Positions 1 to 6,045 of a stretch of 8,363 nt of DNA are shown piece by piece (within the stretch, counting starts at the first letter, position 1; the number at the start of each line of letters is the position of its first letter). The notes beneath the pieces are model-generated. The model was given only the letters and a program-made list of their open reading frames with translations, was not told where the DNA came from and searched no databases. The position numbers and the translations under genes are program-made. The stretch spans positions 1 through 8,363 of the forward strand of contig QHTS01000201.1 in assembly GCA_003220905.1 (NCBI GenBank), read 5' to 3'. The DNA is from Gemmatimonadota bacterium (GTDB lineage: Bacteria; Gemmatimonadota; Gemmatimonadetes; Gemmatimonadales; GWC2-71-9).

Positions 1-253
1 CGGCGTCCTGCTCGTCCAGGAGCCGGATCTGCACCTGGTGCTCGCCGATCTCGGTGCGCTTTCCCTTGAGGCGGAGCACCAGGTGCAGACGCGGGTGCAT
101 GGCGGGGAACTGCTGCACCCAGATGTGCTGGAAGATCCCCAGCACGGACAGTTTGCCCGCCTGATCGACGATCGCGTAGTCGGCGACGACGGCGAAGTCG
201 AGGTGCAAGACTACTGTTTCAAGAACGGGATCGACGCGCGCGTCTTCTCCCAT
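1..253 (-). CDS. DUF6941 family protein, 3' part cut off by window edge
   Basis: The visible 84 residues resemble the N-terminal half of DUF6941 proteins: a hydrophobic strand (LDFAVVADYA, residues 18-27), then GKLSVLGIF (33-41), a conserved-looking FPAMHP (49-54) and alternating strands (LHLVLRLK, 56-63; VQIRLLDEQD, 74-83). The family has no established function that I know of; such proteins are small, cytosolic and beta-rich. The frame stays open to the left edge, so the C-terminus is missing. ATG at 253 is chosen because GAGG lies five bases upstream (259-262). This start overlaps the end of the DUF2911 gene by 43 bases. The alternative is TTG at 208, two bases after that gene's stop, which would place the conserved LDFA strand at the very N-terminus, as is usual in the family, but it has no visible ribosome site. 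No signal peptide is seen. Family assignment is fairly confident; the start is uncertain. Confidence 0.7.
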   Translation of the reverse strand, partial: MGEDARVDPVLETVVLHLDFAVVADYAIVDQAGKLSVLGIFQHIWVQQFPAMHPRLHLVLRLKGKRTEIGEHQVQIRLLDEQDA

Positions 254-1350
254 TCCAGCCTCAACACGCCCCCCTTCCCCTTCGGCTCGATCGCGATCGT
301 GAACTGCTCCACCGGCTGCGGCAGCGGCTCCACCTTCATGTCGAGCCGGGCGAGGTCGTACCGCGCGTCGTAATCGGTGCCCCACTGGCCGGTGTTCGTG
401 TTGACGATGAGCTTCCAGCCGCTCTGCGAGGGGAGGGTCCAGAGGCTGTACTTGCCCGCCGGCACCGTCGTCCCGGCGACGACCAGGTCGGCACCGGTCT
501 CGAAGATCGTCGCCTGATTTGCGCCGGTCCGCCACACCTGGTTCCAGGGGACGACATTTCCGAAGATCACGCGGCCCCGCATCGACGGCCGGCTGTACCA
601 AACGGCGATGGACGTCCCCGCCACCCGTGCCCGCACGGAATCGGGCGGCGACAGGGTGCCGAGCGAGCGGGCCGCGAACGACTTGCCGAGCCCTGCGAAA
701 TCGAGGCCCCGCACGCGCTCGACGGTGATCTGCGCGGTACCGCCGATTCCCGATACGCCGAGCACTGTGCCCTGGTTGTCCACGCGAGCGCGCAGCGGTC
801 CAATCCCGTCGAGCATCAGGATCAGGGAATCGGCGCCGGCGCGCGTGACGGTCACGGGCATGGGCTCGGTGTCCCCCAACACGAGCATGGACATGGCAAA
901 GGAATCGCGGGCTGCGGCGCGCGCGCGGCGCGTCACTTCCTCGGCAAGGCCGAACGACTGGCCAAGGTAGGGCAGAGCGCCGGCGCCCACGCGTGACCGA
1001 ACGGTGCGGGTCGAGTCGCGTCTGGGCACGGTCGCCACTGCGGAGTCACCCTGGAACGTCGCTGTCGCCTTGGTTTCGGCTGGACCGGGTGCACCCGACA
1101 CGTTGTGCGTGACGAGCTCGTACCGTTCGGCCGCGCCGCCGGGGTCGAACATGACGGTGTAGATGCGGTGCACCGTACGCGGGGTGCGCACTACCTGCTC
1201 ACCTTGGAGGCGATCGGCGGTGCGCGTGTACTCCTCGATCGCGAGCGTATCGCGCCCCAGGCGGACGACGAATTGCCCGGTTTGCGCGGCGAGCGCGGCA
1301 GGGGCCGGGAGCGCGAGGACCGCTGTGAGCATGGCGATGGTCGGGCGCAT
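211..1350 (-). CDS. Exported DUF2911 domain protein
   Basis: The protein is 379 residues. Residues 1-22 form a signal peptide (Arg near the start, hydrophobic core LTAVLALPAPAALA, AxA-type cleavage near AAQ), so it is probably periplasmic or secreted. Residues about 245-355 are a DUF2911 domain, recognised by the run from WYSRPSMRGR (251-260) through VIFGNVVPWNQVWRTGA (261-277) and VPAGKYSLWTLP (296-307) to the TIAIEP strand (351-356). DUF2911 has no known biochemical role and is common in exported proteins of Bacteroidota and related groups. Residues 25-235 are a separate beta-rich region that I cannot assign; it alternates short strands with RADR- and DSxR-type turns. ATG 1350 has GGAG six bases upstream. 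The gene follows the cyclophilin gene after a 44-base repeat-containing gap. It may be co-transcribed, but the gap makes that less certain than elsewhere in the window. Confidence 0.85.
   Translation of the reverse strand: MRPTIAMLTAVLALPAPAALAAQTGQFVVRLGRDTLAIEEYTRTADRLQGEQVVRTPRTVHRIYTVMFDPGGAAERYELVTHNVSGAPGPAETKATATFQGDSAVATVPRRDSTRTVRSRVGAGALPYLGQSFGLAEEVTRRARAAARDSFAMSMLVLGDTEPMPVTVTRAGADSLILMLDGIGPLRARVDNQGTVLGVSGIGGTAQITVERVRGLDFAGLGKSFAARSLGTLSPPDSVRARVAGTSIAVWYSRPSMRGRVIFGNVVPWNQVWRTGANQATIFETGADLVVAGTTVPAGKYSLWTLPSQSGWKLIVNTNTGQWGTDYDARYDLARLDMKVEPLPQPVEQFTIAIEPKGKGGVLRLEWEKTRASIPFLKQ
259..262 (-). promoter_or_regulatory. Ribosome binding site for the DUF6941 gene
   Basis: GAGG sits five bases before ATG 253, inside the last codons of the upstream DUF2911 gene. 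It is the main reason for preferring ATG 253 over TTG 208, which has no purine-rich site before it. Confidence 0.45.
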
Positions 1351-1356
1351 GTCGAT

Positions 1357-1360
1357 CTCC
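1357..1360 (-). promoter_or_regulatory. Ribosome binding site for the DUF2911 gene
   Basis: GGAG lies six bases before ATG 1350, a near-ideal spacing. It sits between the start codon and the repeat tract of the gap. Confidence 0.55.
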
Positions 1361-1364
1361 GGTT

Positions 1365-1394
1365 ACGGACGACTGATGACGGACGACGGACGAC
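1365..1394 (-). repeat. Short period-7 repeat in the cyclophilin-DUF2911 gap
   Basis: On the plus strand ACGGACGAC occurs three times, at 1365-1373, 1379-1387 and 1386-1394. The last two copies are offset by seven bases, giving a heptad tandem. The repeat fills most of the 44-base gap and its final copy runs into the cyclophilin stop codon at 1395. No terminator-like hairpin with a T-run is seen in this gap. Confidence 0.6.
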
Positions 1395-1844
1395 TCACTT
1401 CACTCGAATCGATTTCACTTCGTCGTTCTGCGCAATCTTGCCGACCACGTCCAGTCCCTTGGTGACCTGTCCGAAAACGGTGTGGACTCCGTCAAGGTGC
1501 GGCTGGGGCGAATGACAGATGAAGAACTGGCTGCCGCCGGTGTCCTTTCCGGCGTGGGCCATGGACAGCGTCCCCGCGACGTGCTTGTGGACGTTCTTCT
1601 GGGTCTCGCACTTGATGGTGTAGCCGGGACCGCCCGTGCCGACCCGCCCCTTCCCGGTCTTCGAATAGGGGTCGCCTCCCTGAATCATGAAGTTGGCGAT
1701 CACGCGGTGGAACTTGGTGCCGTCGTAGAATCCCGCGTTCGCGAGCTTCTCGAAGTTGGCGACGGTGGCCGACACTTCGTCGGCGAACAGCTCCACGTCG
1801 ATTCTGCCCTTCGCGGTCTCGAAAACGGCCTGTTTGTTCGGCAT
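1395..1844 (-). CDS. Cyclophilin-type peptidyl-prolyl cis-trans isomerase
   Basis: This 149-residue single-domain cyclophilin catalyses cis-trans isomerisation of X-Pro bonds and assists protein folding. It has no signal peptide, so it is probably cytosolic. Hallmarks in order: FHRVIANFMIQGGDP (45-59), holding the catalytic Arg47 and the active-site Phe52 and Gln55; GTGGPGYTI (69-77); GTLSMAHAGKDTGGSQFFI (91-109); and HLDGVHTVFGQV (116-127). The position equivalent to human CypA Trp121 is His116, a frequent bacterial change associated with weak cyclosporin binding. Two ATGs lie in tandem. ATG 1844 is chosen because GGAG (1850-1853) is five bases upstream, against only two bases for ATG 1847. 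The upstream aldo/keto reductase stop (TGA, 1849-1847) precedes it by two bases, so translation is probably coupled. In-frame sequence upstream of 1847 is noise over the reductase gene. Identification is confident; I do not assign ppiA or ppiB. Confidence 0.93.
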   Translation of the reverse strand: MPNKQAVFETAKGRIDVELFADEVSATVANFEKLANAGFYDGTKFHRVIANFMIQGGDPYSKTGKGRVGTGGPGYTIKCETQKNVHKHVAGTLSMAHAGKDTGGSQFFICHSPQPHLDGVHTVFGQVTKGLDVVGKIAQNDEVKSIRVK

Positions 1845-1846
1845 CA

Positions 1847-2815
1847 TCACTCCAGAGAGAGGTTTTCTTCCACCTGTGCCACGGTCTTCATGCCCACAAT
1901 CACGACCGACACCGCCTCGTTGTCCAGCACGAAGCGGAGCGCCAGCTGCGCCGGCGTCACTCCCGCCTGCCCGGCCAAGTCCTTCACGCGCTCCGCCACT
2001 ACCGCGAGCTGCGCCACGTAGGGGCGCGGCATGCGGGCGCGGATGTCGCCCGGTTCCCACGCGCTGTCCCGCCCATACTTCCCGGCCAGCAGGCCGTTGG
2101 CCAGGGGCTCGCGCGCGATCACTCCGACGTTGGAGGCGCGGGCGACGGGGAAAAAGCGGTCTTCGGCCTCGCGCCGCACGATGTTGTACACGATTTGGAC
2201 CGTATCGGGTCGCGTCACTTCCACGGCGGCGAGTCCCTCTTCGGGCGGGTGCACCGAGACGCCGTAGAACCGGATTTTGCCTTCCCGCTTCAAGTCCTCG
2301 AGCACCAGGTACGTGTCCGGGTCGGCGATCAGGCCGAGCGCGGGGTTGTGGAGCTGCAGCAGGTCGATGTAGTCGGTGGCGAGGCGCCGCAGCGACTGCT
2401 CGACGGCGAACCGGATGTAGTCGCCGGCAAAATTGGCGTCGTGGGTCACCGGAAGCGGGATGTCCGGCGCGAGCTCGGCGACCGGCCGGCCGACCGCCTC
2501 GGCGATCCGGCCCAAGAGCAACGGGTTCACGGCGCGGTTGTAAAAATTGCCGCCGACCTTGGTGGCGACCAGCACGCGCTGGCGGATGCCCGCGAGCGCC
2601 TCGCCCAAGATCTCCTCCGAGTGCCCGTGTCCGTACACATCCGCCGTGTCGAAGAAGTTGCACCCCAGCTCATAGGCGCGGCTCACAGCGCGCCGCGACT
2701 CCGCATCGTCGGTGGGACCGTAGGAGTTGCCGAACCGGTTGCCGCCGATGGCCCACGCGCCGAAGCCGACGGGGCTGACCGCGAGGCCGGTGCGGCCGAG
2801 CACCCGCCGCCTCAC
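1847..2815 (-). CDS. Aldo/keto reductase family oxidoreductase
   Basis: The protein has 322 residues, the normal size for an NADPH-dependent aldo/keto reductase with a TIM-barrel fold. The N-terminal LGRTGLAVSPVGFG (6-19) is typical. All four catalytic residues are visible: Asp56 and Tyr61 in FDTADVYG, Lys86 in VATKVGG and His156 in DLLQLHNP. The cofactor end is represented by VSVVIVGMKTVAQVEENL. Between Lys86 and His156 there are about 70 residues where roughly 40 are usual, implying an extra loop at about 90-130. The substrate cannot be deduced. GTG 2815 is chosen because it yields the usual lead-in (MRRRVLGRTG) and overlaps the yyaL-like stop as GTGA. GTG 2803, with GAGG six bases upstream, is a good alternative giving 318 residues. 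Longer in-frame sequence upstream is noise over the yyaL-like gene. It lies second to last in a coupled four-gene block. Confidence 0.9.
   Translation of the reverse strand: MRRRVLGRTGLAVSPVGFGAWAIGGNRFGNSYGPTDDAESRRAVSRAYELGCNFFDTADVYGHGHSEEILGEALAGIRQRVLVATKVGGNFYNRAVNPLLLGRIAEAVGRPVAELAPDIPLPVTHDANFAGDYIRFAVEQSLRRLATDYIDLLQLHNPALGLIADPDTYLVLEDLKREGKIRFYGVSVHPPEEGLAAVEVTRPDTVQIVYNIVRREAEDRFFPVARASNVGVIAREPLANGLLAGKYGRDSAWEPGDIRARMPRPYVAQLAVVAERVKDLAGQAGVTPAQLALRFVLDNEAVSVVIVGMKTVAQVEENLSLE
1850..1853 (-). promoter_or_regulatory. Ribosome binding site for the cyclophilin gene
   Basis: GGAG lies five bases before the second of two tandem ATGs and overlaps the final codons of the aldo/keto reductase gene. 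Its spacing favours the second ATG (1844) over the first (1847). Confidence 0.5.
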
Positions 2816-4803
2816 CGCAGCAGGTCCCCGAGCGCCTCGGGCGTCGCCACGGGCAGCGAGCAGGTCGTGCCGACGCAGACTGTGGCCGCTGGCGCGGCGG
2901 GCCGCTCGGCGGTCTTCCGGACCACCACCTTGCGCGGCCTGTAGGTCTGGAGCGCCAGCAGATGCATGTCGCACGCCGGCCCCTGACCCCTGGGACCTGA
3001 CACCTCTACGCGCGTGACGGGGTTCAAGGCCCAATCGATCGCCCGCAGCAGGGTCGCCCCGTACAGCGCGAGCTGAGGCGCCGCGCCGCCGAACGTCGCG
3101 AGCTGGCGATCCAGCAGCCGGCGCCATTCCTTGTCGTCGGTGACCGCCCAGAGGCGGGCCAGGACGAGCGCGGCGACCTCGTTCGCAGAGGGCGTCGGCG
3201 AGTCTTGCACCGGCTTGGCGGGCGTCGCGAGGTAGGCCGCGCCGAGCCGATCGCGCGCCACGTCGAAGAAGCCTCCCCTTTCGTCGTCCCAGTGGGCGCG
3301 GCCACAGTAGCGCATCACGGCGATCGCGCGGGTGAGCCAGGCGTCGTCGCCGGTGGCCTCCGAGGCGTCCAGGAACGCCGCCGCCGCGTGGACGTTGTCT
3401 TCGAGCAGCCCGCGCGGATCGGCGCGGCCGATCACGTGACCCATCCCCCGTCCTTCGTCCCACGCCTCCGCCCAGATCCGGTCGAGGACCTTGAGCGCGA
3501 GCGAGTTACACTCCGGCCGATCGAGCACGGCGCCGGCATGCAGGAACGCCGATGCCATCATGGCGTTCCAGTTGACGTACGGTGTGGTGTCGACGTAAGG
3601 CGCCTTGCGCGTGTCCCGGGCCGTCTTGAGCCTCCGGAGCGCGTCGTTGAGTAGCGGCCACTCGTCGTCGCCTGCCGGATCAACCTTCCGCCAGAGCACG
3701 TTCTTGCGCGGGTTGTGGTGCATCTCTCCGTGCTCTTCGACGTCGAAGACGCGACGTGCCACGTGGAACGCCCCATCCGGCAACGCTTCTCGCAGTTCGT
3801 CCAGGGTCCAGGTCCAATAGTCACCATCGTCGCCGAACTGCACGTCCGCGTCCTGCGAGGTGTAGAAGGCGCCCTTCTCCCGGTCCGACAGCACTTCCAA
3901 GACCCAGCTCACGACGCCCTGGGCCACTTCCTTGAACAGCGGGTGTCCCAGGCCCGCGTAGCCGTCGAGGTACGCGTGCAAGAGCTCCGAGTTGTCGTAG
4001 GCCATCTTCTCGAAGTGCGGCACGACCCAGCGCTCGTCCACGGTATAGCGGTGGAACCCGCCACCTACGTGATCGCGGATCCCGCCTTTCGCCATCCCAG
4101 TGAGAGTCCTTTCCACCACCTCGCGCGTCCAGTCCTCGCGGGTGTCGTGCCAGCGGGCGAGCAGGAATTGCACGGCTGCCGGGTGGGGAAACTTGGGCGC
4201 GGTTCCGAACCCGCCGAAGCGGATGTCGAACAGACGGGCCATCTCGCTTGCGGCGCGCTCCAGGGTCGTCGGCGTGACCTCGCCGCCTTTCGCCTCGTCG
4301 AGCGACTCCGCCACGTGGCGGCGGATCGCCTTCGCGCTCTCTGCCACCTTGTCGCGCTGCTGGCGATAGAGGCCCGCCACCTGGTTGAGCACCGAGAGAA
4401 AGCCCGGCCGGCCGTAGTGGTTCGCCTCCGGCGGGAAGTAGGTGCCGCCGAAGAAGACTTCGCCCTCGGGCGTGAGGAACGCGGTGAGGGGCCAACCCCC
4501 CTGACCGGTGAGCGCCTGCACGGCGCGCTGGTAGCGCGCATCCACGTCGGGCCGCTCGTCGCGGTCCACCTTGATGCACACGAAGTCGCGATTGAGGGTC
4601 TCGGCGATCTCCGGATCCTCGTACGACTCGCCGTCCATCACGTGGCACCAGTGACACCACACGGCGCCGATGTCCAGGAGGATGGGCTTGTCCTCGGCGC
4701 GCGCCCGCGCCAACGCGGGCTCTCCCCACGGGTGCCAATGTACCGGCTGATGGGCGGCGGACTGGAGGTAAGCGGAGGGTTCGGAGGCGAGGAGGTTGGA
4801 CAT
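2812..4803 (-). CDS. YyaL/DUF255 thioredoxin-fold and six-hairpin glycosidase-like protein
   Basis: This 663-residue protein matches the YyaL/SPATA20 family in length and layout. An N-terminal thioredoxin-like domain (about 1-165) carries HPWGEPAL (24-31), the CxxC motif WCHWCHVM (49-56; Cys50 and Cys53), KVDRDERPDVD (78-88) and GGWPLTAFLTPEG (102-114). An alpha/alpha barrel follows, with IRDHVGGGFHRYTVD (242-256), VPHFEKMAYDN (261-271), GAFYTSQDAD (311-320) and NWNAMMASAF (411-420). The C-terminus keeps a CxxxxC pair (Cys643 and Cys648), also typical. The family's biochemical function is not settled; CxxC chemistry and glycan or cellobiose-2-epimerase-like folds are suggested. ATG 4803 shares one base with the M20 stop (TGATG); a weak AGGG lies six bases upstream. 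Residues 601-607 are encoded by a 21-base period-7 repeat. No signal peptide is seen, so it is probably cytosolic. Confidence 0.92.
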   Translation of the reverse strand: MSNLLASEPSAYLQSAAHQPVHWHPWGEPALARARAEDKPILLDIGAVWCHWCHVMDGESYEDPEIAETLNRDFVCIKVDRDERPDVDARYQRAVQALTGQGGWPLTAFLTPEGEVFFGGTYFPPEANHYGRPGFLSVLNQVAGLYRQQRDKVAESAKAIRRHVAESLDEAKGGEVTPTTLERAASEMARLFDIRFGGFGTAPKFPHPAAVQFLLARWHDTREDWTREVVERTLTGMAKGGIRDHVGGGFHRYTVDERWVVPHFEKMAYDNSELLHAYLDGYAGLGHPLFKEVAQGVVSWVLEVLSDREKGAFYTSQDADVQFGDDGDYWTWTLDELREALPDGAFHVARRVFDVEEHGEMHHNPRKNVLWRKVDPAGDDEWPLLNDALRRLKTARDTRKAPYVDTTPYVNWNAMMASAFLHAGAVLDRPECNSLALKVLDRIWAEAWDEGRGMGHVIGRADPRGLLEDNVHAAAAFLDASEATGDDAWLTRAIAVMRYCGRAHWDDERGGFFDVARDRLGAAYLATPAKPVQDSPTPSANEVAALVLARLWAVTDDKEWRRLLDRQLATFGGAAPQLALYGATLLRAIDWALNPVTRVEVSGPRGQGPACDMHLLALQTYRPRKVVVRKTAERPAAPAATVCVGTTCSLPVATPEALGDLLR
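2983..3003 (-). repeat. Three heptad units inside the yyaL-like gene
   Basis: On the plus strand the units are CTGACCC (2983-2989), CTGGGAC (2990-2996) and CTGACAC (2997-3003), and a further CT continues the phase. Together they span exactly 21 bases and encode seven whole codons (VSGPRGQ, residues 601-607), so the reading frame is kept. The tract resembles the heptad repeats in the two gene gaps in period but not in sequence. Confidence 0.55.
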
Positions 4804-5969
4804 CAGGAACCCTGTTCCAGATACCGCACCACGGTCCGGCTCACCAGCTCCGCCCCGATGACGAGGCTCTCCTCGTCGATGTCGAACGTCGGGCTGTGGT
4901 GCGGGGAGCCCTTCTTGTCGGGCGGCGCCGAGCCGACGAACGCGAATGCGCCCGGCACTCTGGCGAGGAAGAACGACATGTCCTCTCCGCCCATGGTGCG
5001 GACGCCGTCAATCACACCTTCTCGGCCGACGACGTCCTGTGCTACGCCTTTCATCACTGCGGTCATCTTCTGGTCGTTGACCAGAGGCTTTGACAGCCGC
5101 CGGTACCGCACCTCGGCGTCGGCCCCGAATGCACGGGCGATCCCACGCGCCGTTTCCTCCACGAGCGACGGCGCTTCGTCGTAGAACTTCCCACCGAACG
5201 TTCGCACGGTGCCCCGCAGATCGGCGCGGCCGGGGATGACGTTGAAGGCGTGCCCCGCGTGTATTTGCGTGACCGAGACGACGCCCTCTTCGAACGGATT
5301 GCGGCGGCGCGACACGAGGCTCTGGAGGCCGGTGACGACGTGCGCCGTGATCAGCACGGGGTCGATCACTTGATGCGGGGCTGCCGCGTGACCGCCGCGC
5401 CCCAGGATCGCGATCTCGAACTCGTCCACGGAGGCCATGACGGGGCCCGGCATCAGCGCGATGGTGCCCGCCGGGAGGTCGTTCCAGAGATGGATGCCGA
5501 ACGCCGCATCCACCTTGGGCGCGTCGAGCACCCCGTCCCGGATCATCGCCTCCGCGCCGTTCGAGATCTCCTCGGCAGGCTGGAACGCGAGCTTCACGCG
5601 GCCCGGGAGAAACGTCCCGTGCAGCCGGCGCGCGACCTCGAGCCCGATGGCGACGTGTCCATCGTGGCCGCAGGCGTGCATCTTGCCCGCGTGCCGGGAG
5701 CGGTAGGGGACGTCGTTCGCTTCTTCGACGGGGAGCGCGTCCATGTCGGCGCGGATCAGCACGCAGCGGCTCGTTCCACTCGGCGCGCCGTCGCGCAGGC
5801 CGACCACGCCCGTCTTGCCCACGCCGGTCCGCACCGCGTAGCCGAGCCGCTCGAGCCGCTCCGCGACGAGCGCGCTCGTGCGCCGCTCCTCGAAGCCCAG
5901 CTCGGGGTGTTGATGGAGATCGCGGCGGGTGGCGATCAGGCCCGAGCGGTCGATGGGAGGGAGAGTCAT
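4803..5969 (-). CDS. M20D family amidohydrolase/peptidase
   Basis: The 388-residue protein is a full-length M20D dinuclear metallohydrolase of the hippurate hydrolase/IAA-amino acid hydrolase/carboxypeptidase Ss1 group. It would remove an N-acyl or N-terminal group from an amino acid or small peptide; the substrate is unknown. Motifs in order: RRDLHQHPELGFEE (15-28); RADMDALP (73-80); the metal-binding MHACGHDGH (97-105; Cys100 and His102); FQPAEE (129-134; catalytic Glu133 and ligand Glu134); GIHLW (158-162; His160); GRGGHAAAPH (190-199), in the small dimerisation domain; and PHHSPTFDIDEE (356-367; His358). No signal peptide is present, so it is cytosolic. ATG 5969 gives the family N-terminus, but no Shine-Dalgarno sequence is visible: the bases just upstream are the CGTACAA-type repeats of the gap. 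It is the first gene of the coupled block with yyaL, and its stop overlaps the yyaL-like start. Confidence 0.93.
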   Translation of the reverse strand: MTLPPIDRSGLIATRRDLHQHPELGFEERRTSALVAERLERLGYAVRTGVGKTGVVGLRDGAPSGTSRCVLIRADMDALPVEEANDVPYRSRHAGKMHACGHDGHVAIGLEVARRLHGTFLPGRVKLAFQPAEEISNGAEAMIRDGVLDAPKVDAAFGIHLWNDLPAGTIALMPGPVMASVDEFEIAILGRGGHAAAPHQVIDPVLITAHVVTGLQSLVSRRRNPFEEGVVSVTQIHAGHAFNVIPGRADLRGTVRTFGGKFYDEAPSLVEETARGIARAFGADAEVRYRRLSKPLVNDQKMTAVMKGVAQDVVGREGVIDGVRTMGGEDMSFFLARVPGAFAFVGSAPPDKKGSPHHSPTFDIDEESLVIGAELVSRTVVRYLEQGS

Positions 5970-6037
5970 CGTTGTACGTTGTACGACGGTACGTTGTACG
6001 TGGTAGCACCTCTTACAACGTAGCGTCGTAGCGACGT
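5970..6037 (-). repeat. Degenerate 7-8 base tandem repeats in the nth-M20 gap
   Basis: On the plus strand CGTTGTA occurs at 5970-5976, 5977-5983 and 5992-5998, with a variant CGTGGTA at 5999-6005 and a related CGACGGTA between. Beyond this, octads TACAACGT, AGCGTCGT and AGCGACGT run from 6014 to 6037. The units occupy nearly all of the 76 bases between the nth stop and the M20 start, and they abut the start codon where a ribosome site would be expected. No convincing promoter or terminator was found here. Confidence 0.65.
5990..6022 (-). repeat. Inverted repeat within the nth-M20 gap
   Basis: TACGTTGTA at 5990-5998 is the exact reverse complement of TACAACGTA at 6014-6022, giving a possible nine-pair stem with a 15-base loop. 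A second copy of TACGTTGTA at 5975-5983 could pair with the same arm. No T-run follows in the direction of transcription, so it does not look like an intrinsic terminator. Confidence 0.45.
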
Positions 6038-6045
6038 ATAACAGG

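Noticed and set aside
1848..2663. Long in-frame N-terminal extension of the cyclophilin
   Set aside because: The extension overlaps the aldo/keto reductase in another frame and is low-complexity Arg/Gly/Ala; the family starts at the MPNKQ methionine, next to a good ribosome site.
1756..2778. 340-residue open frame on the plus strand
   Set aside because: It is antisense to the aldo/keto reductase, with extreme Arg/Pro/Ala composition typical of a GC-rich shadow frame.
2816..3463. Long in-frame N-terminal extension of the aldo/keto reductase
   Set aside because: It overlaps the yyaL-like coding sequence in another frame; the family N-terminus is reached at GTG 2815.
3715..5184. 489-residue open frame on the plus strand
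   Set aside because: It lies wholly antisense to the yyaL-like and M20 genes, both of which show complete family motifs. High third-position G/C keeps antisense frames open; the translation is rich in Arg, His and Val and matches no known family.
6024..6036. CGTCG-TAG-CGACG hairpin as an intrinsic terminator after nth
   Set aside because: The stem is only five pairs and no T-run follows it in the direction of transcription; it is better explained as adjacent units of the tandem repeat.
6036..6041. TTATAC as a -10 promoter element for the M20 gene
   Set aside because: No -35-like sequence is found about 17 bases upstream (CCCGAG there), so a single weak hexamer is not enough.
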